64,000 nt of DNA from Coprinellus micaceus (lineage: Eukaryota; Basidiomycota; Agaricomycetes; Agaricales; Psathyrellaceae). The notes under the pieces are model-generated. The model ran no database searches, was not told the origin of the DNA, and saw only the letters and a program-made list of their open reading frames with translations. The translations under genes and the position numbers were made by a program. Positions 35,326-45,841 of this stretch are shown in pieces (positions within the stretch are counted from its first letter, which is position 1; the number at the start of each line of letters is the position of its first letter). The stretch is taken from NCBI GenBank assembly GCA_951394405.1, contig OX596335.1, forward strand, positions 3,348,001 through 3,412,000, read 5' to 3'.

Positions 35326-38300
35326 TTATCGCTTTTGCTTCTCCACGCCCAACTCTTGCTGAACCGGAGGATACCTGCAATATTTGTCGGATATCGAGGT
35401 GATGGTCCATGTTCCCTCGAGGGCCGAGAAGATGGAGTATTCGTGGCTCGCGACTCTGCTGACAGTATGCGTCTCCAGTACGCGGCCGGGTTTGCCACCC
35501 TTCTTGGGTGTTGGCTCGGAGCGTTGGTACGTGAAGGTGAATGGAGGCTCTCCGATGAGCGTGAATACGATCTCAGCTTGGTCGCCTATCCCAATTGTCA
35601 GTACGAAGGGCAGTCCACTGTAACCGAAACAAACTCACCCTCATGGATGTCCTGGTAAACCTTCTTCCCATGCCCAACCTGCGCGCTTGGCAGTGGGTGC
35701 ACAGTAAACTTCAAATCCGTCACGCTCGCCTTGCACATTTGCTGCTGGTGCGCAATCGAATTCACTGCAAAGTCTCCTGCCGTCTGCTGCACAAGGCTGA
35801 ACGGACTTGTCTTGACCTCCTTCGTGTAGGTCTTCCCATTGACCTTGTACCCCACTGTCCAGGGAGGGATACCCTCGAGCTGGAACTGCGACACCTCCCC
35901 AACGCACAGGTCAGTTTTGTGGTCGAAGGGAATGATGGCGGCGGTCTCGGCGACGTCGACCCAGATACTCGAGAGCAGCGGGTCGAGTACAGATTGGGCA
36001 CAGTTGGAAGAGTCGGTCACGGAGTCGATGGTAATGCGGTGGGGACCGATGGAGTGGAAGGTGTACGCAGGGAGGTCGACTTTCCAGACGTTCGCGGGGA
36101 CCTCGACCGTGAGGATTTGGACGTTGCTCGCGATGACGTTCTTGATGCTCAGCGTGAGGGTGAAGGGAGGGGTGCCTTCGAGGACCACAGTGCCGTCGGA
36201 TGAGGAAGTGTCCAGGGGAGCGAAGTTGTCGTTAAGGCAGTAGGACATACGGTTGCGATTCTTGAAGTGCGCCGAGGGCCGTCTGAAGACTTGCTGCTCG
36301 AACAAGAGTCTGTCCCAACGAGGGACGACAGCGGTGGGGTTCTTGTCAAGAGGGTACATCGAATCCCCGAGTTGTTTCACTTCATAGAACATACGTCCAG
36401 GAGTTGAAGTGTGAAGCTGGAAGCGCGTGCGAGGCTGGATGCTGTTCATGGTCGGCTGGTCAATAATGCGAGTACCACCTTGCTCGTTCGCCTGAGCGAT
36501 GTTGTACACTATCTGGAAAGGTGGCCGTCCGCGAAGGTCGAGGTCAACATGTTCGCTGACGCCCTCACAAACAGGCTTGAGGATGTAGCTGCGATTCATC
36601 GTCACGAAATCCGAGTTTGCTTGCGATTCCGCAGTGAGAGTCGCTTCAGGTTTAGCGATCATCTTGACGGTGAAGGTACGGTCCTCCCTGTCAACAGTTC
36701 CGGGGCACTGAGCATCCTTGACTTCGACAAGTTCATAGACCCCGGCACGGTCTACTTGTATCGCGTCGTTCGGGTTGAAGAGACGAGCCGTTGAGACCTT
36801 GCTAGACCCTTGCTCTTTGTAGCGAATATGCCAAGGCTAAACGTGGTATGCTGTCAGTGGTGGAGCTGGAAGGGGTGATGAAGGCGACTTACTCCATCGC
36901 CAGTAAGCCTGAGAGGAAGGCTTGCGCGTTCGTTCTCAGTGATGGAAACAACACGTTCCTCTGCGCTTCCGTAGAAGCGTGCTGTAGGCTGGGGCGGCCA
37001 TTAGGAACAATCCTTGTGACCGACATACTGGATCCTTACCTTTGAACGCCTCACATTGACAGTGACTGCAGGGACGGTAATTGGGCGCTTGCACTTGTAA
37101 GCATCCTCGACACTGACTACTCCTCTGTCAGCCCAGCGCAATCAATATGATAGAGATACCATACCAAGGTTAACTTCGAAGTTACCGCCATCCCGGGCAA
37201 TTGATGGGGGAATAGGGATCGAGAGTTTCTTCTTTTGAGTCTCGATGTTGTTGAAGTGAAGCGTGTCAGAGGTCTGTGGCCCAATGACTTGCACTTCCAG
37301 ATTCCAAGGTCCGGTACCCTTTTCACAGTTTAGTTCCGGTCATCTGCTCAAGAGACCAGCAATGAACTCACTCTGAGGTTGACGTCAACATCAATCGTGC
37401 TCCCTGAACAGCTGCTAATGACCGCCCGCCCCCTACCCGCGGTATTCGAATCTGCGAAATCTGCCGACGCGAGAGGGTGAATAATTTGCTCGATCGTGGG
37501 ACCCTGGAGATCGACCCTCCGGTAGTTTGCATCGTTCATCCGCACGAATGTAAAGATGTAGTGGCCGCTGCGCTCGGGCTGCACAGAGAGCTCACCTCGC
37601 GAATGACTGAAGGTTTTGGAGTATTCGCGTGGAGGCTCGCTGTCTCGCTGCACGCGGTAGAATACTTGGAATGGAGGAGTTCCACGCAAAATGAGGGACG
37701 CAGAAACTCCAGTATCGCCAGAGCACTCGTGAATGCGCTTCCATTCAATCTCAGCAGAGGGCTTGGGACGCTCGATAACCTTGCACACATTAGGTGATAA
37801 GACTGTGCCAATGCAGTACTGTTCTGAGAGTGAGCAGCAAATCAAAGCCAATAATCGAATTCGTACCTTTCCTCTGACGCTATTTATAGTGTACTGTCCT
37901 GGTGCAACGGCCGCAAACGAAAGGTCTTTCTTGTCCGCCTGTGTCCTGAGGATCTTGCTCCAGGACCTGAGCTTGCCGGAAGGCTCGTCAGTGGGCGGCG
38001 CGTAGGACACGGCGATCTCCCAAGGACCATCAAGCGAATCCGCTTCTGCAGTTCGAATCCCAATGTTTGCTTCAGATCCAATGAGGAGCGATGTGGGTCG
38101 CTCAAGGCTACAGTGGGCGAACGACACGGAGGGTTTAGTGAGTATATGGAAAGACCGGGTCGTGGAGTGCTCGGCGGAGCTCCCAAAGCCTTCCGCACCA
38201 GCTCGAATGATATTGCCGACGCCATCGACGATTTCTTCCAGACCGTAGTGGTATGCTCCGGGAGTTGGGAAGGGGACGTTCAGAGGGATGGTAAGAGCCT

Positions 38301-39592
38301 GAGGTTCGAGATTCGTCCTGATGGCCAACACGGCCGACGATGTCTCCTGAGATTGCCCGGGTTCGTTGTAGTCCCCGTTGATGCCTTCAACGAGGAATGA
38401 TTCGCGATTCCCGTTAACAGATTTCCACCAGCGGAGGCTGAGTGGAGGTACGCCGAAGGCGCTAATCTGAATTTCCTGCCCTGTCCGCTGTCCCGCGCAC
38501 TGGATGTCGGACTCCTTGCCCTTGCCTTCGTCAATGAAGGTTACCCTAGGGCACGGAACAACCGTGACTGAATCTGAAGCTGAGATTCGGGCTTCGACGC
38601 TGGAGGTATCGTAAACATGTTCGAGGTTGATGGTGCCGGGTTTGGAAATACGCAAGTACACCATTGCCTGGGTCTTCTGAAGCTTTGAATGCGGGTCGGA
38701 TGCATCGTCGGTATCGTCATCGTCATATTCATCATATTCGTCGTCGTCTGGCGTTGTCGTGACCGAAGGGCGCGCCTTCTGAAGGAGGTCCTGATACGCT
38801 TTCGTGATGGTCTTCAACTCCCTTCCAGACACATCCACACGGTCTACTTTCACGTTGCCGTCAGAGGTTGGGAGGAGGTGCGTGTGAGTATATCGCAGTG
38901 CCGAGACCTCAGTGTTGTTGAGAAGAACGGGGATCCAAACAAACTTGGAGTCTTGTGAGAGGCAGAAAGTGGAACTTTGAGGATTGAATTTGGCGGTGCT
39001 GATCGGTGACATCCTAACTGTATGCTGTCCAAGCAAGTGTGCATCGCGAGCGCCAGTCCACGACGCCGGCAGTAGCGAAAGTGGTGCAACATACTCGAGA
39101 AGGCCGAAGTACGACGATGATGATGCCGATTGTTCTACAGAAACTGGGGATGAGGTAACGACCATGCATGAAAGGCTATAATAGACGCACCGTGGCCGTG
39201 TGATGACCCAAACAACCTCCCAGGACCGTTCAAGCTAATCCCGCCAAACAGCAGACTATCCACAAGTGAGAAACCAAAGAGCATCAGCGCAAGGCTAGGC
39301 GTTGTGTACGTGAGGCGGGGTATTCGAAGGAAAGCAAGCGCCACAATGAAGAAGGTGTCGAGGAGCAGCCATTTGCCACATGTTGAAAGACTGTCGGTAC
39401 TTGAAGAGATGTACCAGACGAAATCGGTGAACTTGACTGTCTGTATGTACTTGGTCATTTGCCTGTTCATTGTCCATAGAAGAGGCGCCGTACCTGACAC
39501 AACAACCAGAGACTCAGGATGTATAGTCGTTGGGAAGGGTAGTCCAGATAGCTCTCCGGAATGAAGGACTTGTCCCCAGATTTTACCGACAT
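35326..39592 (-). CDS. POM152: Nucleoporin POM152
   Basis: Transmembrane ring nucleoporin, 1285 aa predicted. Minus-strand exons: 39592-39494, 39440-39191, 39143-37867, 37818-37372, 37318-37165, 37116-37040, 36988-36893, 36836-35639, 35585-35326. Residues 15-110 contain hydrophobic segments (LYILSLWLLC, LDTFFIVALAF, LALMLFGFSLVDSLLF) that anchor the protein in the pore membrane. The large lumenal part has repeated Ig-like units, each with a GxPPFxxxY-type signature (GTPPFQVFYRV, GRPPFQIVYNI, GTPPFTLTLSI, GIPPWTVGYKV, GEPPFTFTYQR). An acidic loop (DDDEYDEYDDDDTDD) lies near residue 280. The start at 39592 is the first ATG in frame; the frame stays open upstream without another ATG. It is convergent with IPP1, the stops 187 bp apart. 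Confidence 0.93.
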
Positions 39593-40120
39593 GGTGGACT
39601 GGAGTATATCTCCAGAGCGAATGGACGCCCTCGAGGATGTGGTGGAAGCGGAGAGAGCAATATAATTCAAGTTATTTCGACGTCGGCTCGCGTGCTACAC
39701 TGGCACGTGACCGTACGACCGTTTGCCTCATTCACCGGCGGCCAGCCGCGCTTGGACCCCGAGTCGGCTCGGTCTCTTGCTACCATGATCTCTCCCTTTG
39801 GCGTCAATAATATTATTTACGGTCCTCTTACTTGGCCTGGGGCCTCGTGGACCGTAACTAATTGCCAATTGGGCGAGCTCTGTAGCAGCACCTGCCAAGT
39901 ATCCGCACGGTTCTGTCCTTCGAAATCGCGGAAAGAAACCGCGAGGCTTCATTCTAAGCTGGAACGGAGACCGTGGACTCTCTGTGGGCGTCCACAGGTA
40001 CTTCGGCTTGGACATGTGCTGGGAACCCAAGGTGTCACGGATTCTTATCGCCTACCTATATAGGCACAAGGATGGGACATCGCCATTCATTGCTCCTGCC
40101 CACTGCCTAGAACTAGCGAC
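39593..40120. other. Intergenic, promoters of POM152 and the first RNase III-like gene
   Basis: Divergent promoter region. Its right part contains an element (40013-40062) shared with the second RNase III-like gene, listed separately. Otherwise nothing recognised. Confidence 0.5.
40013..40062 (+). promoter_or_regulatory. Shared promoter module, copy 1
   Basis: CATGTGCTGGGAA at 40013-40025 followed by a TATATA box at 40057-40062, 59 bp before the ATG. The same 13-mer and a TATA box occur in the same order before the paralogue. Confidence 0.55.
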
Positions 40121-41152
40121 ATGGTTTTGACCAACTACCCTGAGCTCCCGAGACTGTCCGGAGATGATGCTGGTGAGATCGCTCTCGCTGTCTTCAGCCA
40201 TAGGACCACTGTTTCTCCCGACGCGCTTCAGCATCCCGGCTTTGGCAATGGAGACCGCCTTCAAGAGCTAGGTACCCAAGTTCTACAATGCATAATAACC
40301 AAGTATTTCTTTCGCCATCCTGCAATGTTCTCCGCAGAACAGATACGGGTAAGTGGCTCTGACACCAACGACGGCCAATATAGATTACATCTAACATTCT
40401 TCTCAGGAGAGGGTTGGGCGCACCATGATGGGCCCAAAGATTCACGAGTGGCTCAATTTTTACAACCTCAAACCTCGCCTCGCGTTTGGGCCTGAGCTCA
40501 ACAGCGGTGAGGTGCTGGCCAATGATCAAGTTCGTCGCAAAGAGGGGCACCACCTTGATGATCTCTTGATACTGACTTCCGCCATGACAGGAAATGTCCA
40601 AGTACTTCTGCACCTATGTTGGGGCAGTTTTCTACTGCGAGGGACCCGTTGCAGTTGAAGACTGGGTCCATCAGCTACTCAATGCTAGCTTTGATGGTGT
40701 AAAGGTAGAGGCAGAGGATGTTACCATGCCAGGCCAGGAAGGACCGTCCCCACCTGTCTATACCCCACCACCCCTTCCTTCAGGATATCCTGGTCCATCC
40801 GCTGGCCACTCCAATGCTGAAATCGACACCGGTGCTGCATCCCCCCTGCCAAACGAAGTGATGCTGATCACCAGGGCGAAGGTTCACGAGGCTGCAATGC
40901 AAGCCACCCCTAAGGTTCACATCTCATATGTTGAGACCTCTGAAGGGCCGTCACACACCCCGGTGTGGACTGTTCGTTGTCTTGGTACGTCCATCCGTCG
41001 AGCCTTCCAACAACTAGCCTCTCCTCATCCCAATTTTAGTCAATGATGTGGAACAGGGAAGGGCCACAGCCAAAAGCAAGAACGAGGGCAAGGATATGGC
41101 TGCCCGCTATGCCTACGTCGCGATGGGCTGGCACCGCATTGGCCGCAACTGA
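40121..41152 (+). CDS. RNase III-like (catalytically degenerate) dsRNA-binding protein, copy A
   Basis: Predicted 285 aa; exons 40121-40348, 40407-40529, 40591-40984, 41040-41152. Residues about 12-150 resemble an RNase III domain: NGDRLQELGTQVLQ stands where ERLEFLGDxVL is expected, and KYFCTYVGAVFYCEGPVAVEDW where DxFEAxxGAxYLDxG is expected. The catalytic acids are replaced (Glu to Gln and Asp to Thr in the signature; Asp to Lys and Glu to Cys in the last helix), so no nuclease activity is expected. A Pro/Gly-rich linker leads to a dsRNA-binding domain over the last roughly 70 residues (HTPVWTVRCLVNDVEQG, then DMAARYAYVAMGW). The positive KKxAK patch is only partly kept. The paralogue follows 529 bp downstream on the same strand. 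Confidence 0.78.
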
Positions 41153-41681
41153 CATGGTCGCCACCCTCGATCACACCGCCTAACGTCGTGGTCCTGCCAG
41201 CAGCCAGTAGTCTCCCCTTTCCTCTCTCATTCGTACCTTACCACATTGGTCCGACCCGCGACCCTGTACTACTATAGTCTTTCTCGATATCACTTTGTGT
41301 GGGTCCTGAGCGCTGATGGAAGAACCTCATCCACGCGGCATTCGAACGAATGTCAGCGGCAATATCACCTGGTCGAGTCAGTACCCGCCACCCTGCCTCG
41401 TGTGTGACTTCATAATAGGACTCTCCTGCTAGGGTGGCCTCGCGAGCACTCACGTATGCTTCCTTTCTCCAGAAGTAGGTTTCATCTGAAGTTCTGCACC
41501 TTCTAGATTCAACTCCAGGGTCGCAGACGCTGATCCTGCTTGGGCGCTAATCGACCACAACAAGAGCATGTGCTGGGAATACGTCACTGATCGTTATCTA
41601 TTGTGCATATAAAGTGGATGGACGAGACCCCATCTGCTTCCTTATCGTCATCTCCCAAGTCCTACGAGTCAAGCTTCAAGC
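41153..41681. other. Spacer between the RNase III-like paralogues
   Basis: 529 bp containing the 3' flank of copy A and the promoter of copy B, including the shared promoter module at 41567-41613. No other feature seen. Confidence 0.5.
41567..41613 (+). promoter_or_regulatory. Shared promoter module, copy 2
   Basis: CATGTGCTGGGAA at 41567-41579 and TATAAA at 41608-41613, 69 bp before the ATG. Spacing between the 13-mer and the TATA box is 41 bp here against 44 bp in copy 1. Confidence 0.55.
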
Positions 41682-42772
41682 ATGATTATTGACGCCTCTA
41701 CTCCTGGCTTACCGCCGCTCTTGGAATTGCAGGGAGATGACGAAATGGACCTAAAACTGGACGTATTCAGCCACATAAGTACCCATCCTCCTAATGCCAA
41801 TCTCAAGCCCGGGTATGGCAACGCCAACCGACTCACGCAACTCGGCGGACATACATTTCGGTTTGCGGCTACTCAATTCTACTTCTCTCATCAGCCCACC
41901 CTTCGAGAGAACGAGCTAGCGGTGGGGCGAGTTTCCTTCTGACAGAGGGTCCTCTCTGGGGCTGATTGTTTCGCTGTCTGCCAGGCTTCGATGGCCTAGC
42001 TCGCTATCCGTTGGCAGTCTGGCAAGCAGCTACAGGTGGCACCCTCTAAATTTACCTCTACTGACATCCCTACCACAGATGAAAATCAAGGAAGCGACGG
42101 AAGGCTTCCAAATCCACGCAATCCTAGACGCCTATGGCCTCAAACCCAAGCTCAGGGTGCCCCAGGAGGTGCGAACACAAGATGTCTGGGCAGACGCCGG
42201 TGTAAGTCATTCAGCCATCCCTTCAATCGGGCGTGCTCTCAACTAGTACCTAGGAAATGGAGAGATATTTCTATACTTACGTCGGCGCGGCGGTCTATTG
42301 CCATGGGGCGACTGCCGTCGTTAATTGGGCCAGCATCCTCTTTAACCTGACGGAAGGGGTTAAGCCTGAAGACGAAGACACAACTATGGAACCCCCTGGG
42401 TACCCAGCGCCCCCGCCACCGGCTGGTATGGCTCCCCCAATTTACCCGAGCCCGCCTGGGGAGGGTGGATCTGGAGACAATAGTTTCGTCAACTTGCTCA
42501 CACTCTCCCTCATCCACGAAACGGCGACCAAGAATAAAGCGAACATTGAGTATACCCAAACACCCACCGGCCCCCCTCACACCCCTGTGTGGACTGTGCG
42601 ATGCCTTGGTAGGCCATGCGCTGTTCAACGGATGCTGTCACCGCATATTGACCAATTCTTAGTCAATGGAGTAGAGCGTGGCAGCGCCACTTCCTCCAAA
42701 ACCAAGACCGCGAAGGAGGAGGCTGCTCGAAAGGCTTTCGTCGCGATGGGATGGCACCCTGGTCGTAACTGA
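41682..42772 (+). CDS. RNase III-like (catalytically degenerate) dsRNA-binding protein, copy B
   Basis: Predicted 275 aa; exons 41682-41921, 42079-42201, 42254-42608, 42663-42772. All three intron positions match copy A, exon 2 is 123 nt in both, and exon 4 differs by 3 nt. The RNase III signature reads NANRLTQLGGHTF, with both acids lost, and the last helix reads RYFYTYVGAAVYCHG. The C-terminal dsRBD (HTPVWTVRCLVNGVERGSAT, then KTAKEEAARKAFVAMGW) is nearer the canonical form than in copy A and keeps basic residues in the RNA-contact loop. Intron 1 is 157 nt instead of 58 and has a weak GTGGGG donor. The pair arose by tandem duplication; function is unknown. Confidence 0.78.
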
Positions 42773-42905
42773 GCACCCAACCGGCTACCTTGAATGCGGA
42801 TTCCGCGCACCCACTCTCGTGCTGTTACTTCGCTTTGCTTCCTTGACTCTGTGAATCATAGTCGTTCAATCCATCAATAAATAAACCGAACTTTGTCTAT
42901 CCTCG

Positions 42906-43672
42906 TCACCCAAGGAACCAGAACAGAGCATACAATCCAATCAACCCAACCAACACCTTGACCTGAGGGTTGAGGCCATCAAACGCAGCAGAGGCTCCTG
43001 CAGTAGCGTCGTCTACTGCCCTCTTTGCGTTGCCGGCAAGGTTGCCGGGGGGAGCAGGTCCGCCTCCTAGTGTGTGGCCCTTGCCAATGAAAGCAGCTGG
43101 TGTGGAGGAGGTCCCTGCAGAGTGTTTCCGGATGGCGGCCTCAAGAGCGCTACAGAAACGTGTTGCACATTACATCAGAACGAGGTTAAGCGCCAGCCTG
43201 GGAATCGGACGGACCTAGGGTTTGCTCCCCGAACTTGATCCACTTTCGTGCTTCCTTTCAAAAACAGGAATGTTGGCCTGCGGCGCCGTTCAGGGTACTA
43301 CCCATGTAAGTGGGGTAGAACTCACATTGCTGACACCTTGTATTCCTGGGCCACATCTTGGGCAGCATCCACATCGCACTTCAGGAAGTTAACATTCTTG
43401 TACTCCTTGGCAAGCGACTCGAACTTGGGCGCGATGGCGTGACACGGCCCACACCTAGGGATACGATCCAATGAATTTACACCCATGCTACGTCCATGGC
43501 GTGCCCTCGTACCAGGTAGCGTGGAAGTCGATGACCTGGAGAGGCCAAAGCAGGCGATTCAGCGAACCGGCGCCCAGGATTGACTCGACCAATCTCGTAC
43601 CGTCAGCTTGTCTTTCGACTTGCCCAGGATCGTGTTCAATGCAGATAGAGAGCTGATGTGCGTAACTGACAT
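42906..43672 (-). CDS. Thioredoxin with C-terminal membrane anchor
   Basis: Predicted 176-aa disulfide reductase; minus-strand exons 43672-43601, 43535-43513, 43454-43326, 43277-43215, 43149-42906. The thioredoxin fold covers residues 1 to about 105: VIDFHATWCGPCHAIAPKF carries the WCGPC redox centre, then VNFLKCDVDAAQDVAQEY, then the cis-Pro turn in MPTFLFLKG. Unlike classical thioredoxin (about 105 aa), a Gly/Ala/Pro-rich linker of about 50 residues leads to one hydrophobic helix (VKVLVGLIGLYALFWFLG) at the extreme C-terminus. This is a tail-anchor layout, with the redox domain facing the cytosol of ER, mitochondrial outer membrane or peroxisome. The target membrane cannot be told from sequence alone. 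Confidence 0.88.
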
Positions 43673-43929
43673 GGTATCCTCGAGGTTGAAGCGATAGAGA
43701 GTGCTTCTGGTTGACGGAAGCGAGTGGTGACAGTGGCAAATGCCGTGGAAACCAGGACGTGTCGGCGAAATGACGCCATCGGACCGTGTCCGGGCCGTCG
43801 AAATTAGGCGCCGAAGAGCCAAGCTCAACACCAACACCAAAGCCTTGTCGTGCTCCCAAAGGGGCGACATGATTGCAACACATGATATACACAATATTCG
43901 GCTGTATGCATACACAGGAAACGTTCAAA

Positions 43930-45669
43930 CTACAACGACAGCCAGCTCTCCTCGCCGGCGGACGACGCACGTCTCAGCGCCAGCGGCTGTGGGATCGCCG
44001 TCTTGGATGCTCCACGATTGAGAGGATCGACCGCCCGCCCACGATATACGCCTCTATGTCCACTGGAAATAACCCTCGTCCTCGCCAAATTCACAGTCAT
44101 TTCTTCTCGTTTCCCATCTCGAATTACCTGCGACTTCGCCCGCCTATGAGTCCTTTTCCCCTCCTCGGGGAATTCGCCCTGGATCATCGAAGGACTCATA
44201 GGAGCTCCCAGACTCTCACTTGCATGTATTGAGATATTTGGTGGGGCAGCCAATAATCGGTGAGCTGATCGTGCTGGACTTGTGGGCTCCGCCTTCTCTG
44301 CGGTCAATTTCCCGAGGACCCCTTTCTTGAATATATGGATAAGATTGACCCTCTTGCCTTGGGATGGATGAAGTAGCCATGGAGAGCAGGTAAACGTGAG
44401 CGGAACGAACATCTTCTCGCCGTCTATGATCCGCCCATGCGTGTCTAAACGGTTCTCTACGAGGTATTGGAACTCCCAGTCCAATCTGTCTGGGTCGTGT
44501 CCCAACTGGTTGAAAATCCTCGAGTGCAACGGAGACAGTGACGATATCTCAGCCCCATGGACAGAGTACACGCCACTATCCTTCAGGGTCAGCTGAGCCT
44601 GCTTCGAGATATAGTCCTTACTCTCCTCCCCGTGTATCGTCACCCTCCGGAGGATAGGCAGGCTGTCGAATGGGTTATAATGGAAGTTATACCCTTGCTT
44701 TGACGTCGCTCTAAAAGTCACAGTACACGTCGCCTTGTCGTGTTTTGACCGATTGACACCAGAATAATTGAAAGACGGGGTTGCGGATCGGAAGCCTTCC
44801 TGGTCGATGAGAAGATCGACGGAGATGCCATGGAGCCAGACGAACTCCGCTTCTGCTTTCTCTTTCTCTTTTCTAGGCCGCTTAGGCGGGGTTGGTCTCC
44901 GTGTTCTGGAGGGCCCTGCGTTGGGAGGCTGACGACTTGAGCTCGCTTCGTCGGGTCTGCTATCTCTCGACGCGGCACGCGCGTCGATATTCCGAGGTCG
45001 GGTCACCGGTCTGGGCGGAGGTTGGGATTCGGTCACTGGGATATGGCCGTCCAAAGGCACAGGGGGTGGGATGCAGGGCAGCTCCTGGCCAGCGGGAGCG
45101 TTGACTCGACGGGTAATAGCAGTGATATCTTTGAGGCCAGGCTTAGAACCATAGGAGTTCATCCCAGGGTGGTCGGTCGACGCCGACTGCTGGAGTAGGG
45201 TCCGGCTCTCTTCACGTGGTGAGTCTGTTGGCGAGGTAAACGACGAGGTTGACATGTAATAATCGCACAGCGAGTCCATGGCATAGTCTTCGTCGGTTGG
45301 AGAGGCCGGGGTTCCAAAGGGCGAGGTGAACAAAGGCCCGCCCCGAGGTTGTCCAAAGGTCCCAAAGTTGCATATTGATACGAAGGACTCGGCGTCGGGT
45401 AGACCTGTTATAAGGGACGAGTCGGCGAGCTGGTCCTCTTCTTCGTGCTGGGTGATTGGCGAAGATTCCACAGAACTCTCGGCCACAGAGTCGACCAGGA
45501 AAACGGGGAAATCGTCAAAGTCGAATGATTGGAGGCTTGAGATGGAGGGGTCGGGAGAGGGTGGCGTCAGCGTGGCCAGGGCGAAGAACGCCGAAGCGCT
45601 TGATGTGGGTATCCTGAACCAGGGTTCAATGTCTTCGTCTGCTCCCTTGCCATCGCCTGCCATCGCCAT
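43930..45669 (-). CDS. Conserved fungal protein of unknown function
   Basis: Predicted 579 aa, uninterrupted from the ATG at 45669. A 5' UTR intron probably ends just upstream: a GTGCGC...CAG interval at 45680-45720 opens the same frame without an ATG. Residues 1 to about 270 are disordered, Ser/Pro/Asp-rich. A basic KRPRKEKEK cluster precedes a compact conserved-looking block (FVWLHGISVDLLIDQEGFRS through HSRIFNQLG and FVPLTFTCSPWLLHPSQGKR). I recognise this block as recurring in basidiomycete hypothetical proteins, but know no function. The Trp/Tyr-rich beta-like pattern and basic clusters would suit a nuclear protein or transcription co-regulator; that is a guess. Confidence 0.75.
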   Translation of the reverse strand: MAMAGDGKGADEDIEPWFRIPTSSASAFFALATLTPPSPDPSISSLQSFDFDDFPVFLVDSVAESSVESSPITQHEEEDQLADSSLITGLPDAESFVSICNFGTFGQPRGGPLFTSPFGTPASPTDEDYAMDSLCDYYMSTSSFTSPTDSPREESRTLLQQSASTDHPGMNSYGSKPGLKDITAITRRVNAPAGQELPCIPPPVPLDGHIPVTESQPPPRPVTRPRNIDARAASRDSRPDEASSSRQPPNAGPSRTRRPTPPKRPRKEKEKAEAEFVWLHGISVDLLIDQEGFRSATPSFNYSGVNRSKHDKATCTVTFRATSKQGYNFHYNPFDSLPILRRVTIHGEESKDYISKQAQLTLKDSGVYSVHGAEISSLSPLHSRIFNQLGHDPDRLDWEFQYLVENRLDTHGRIIDGEKMFVPLTFTCSPWLLHPSQGKRVNLIHIFKKGVLGKLTAEKAEPTSPARSAHRLLAAPPNISIHASESLGAPMSPSMIQGEFPEEGKRTHRRAKSQVIRDGKREEMTVNLARTRVISSGHRGVYRGRAVDPLNRGASKTAIPQPLALRRASSAGEESWLSL

Positions 45670-45841
45670 GGAAGCGAATCTGGGTTTAGTTGAATGGAAT
45701 GGAGGAGTAACGAGGCGCACCCAGTCGGGCTCGGAACCCGATCATGGACGCGATATCAAAGCGGCTAGCAGATGGATCGGCCAGAAATAAATTGGCTATT
45801 AGGATGAGGTAGAGTATGGGATCTAATCGTTACAAAGTCTG

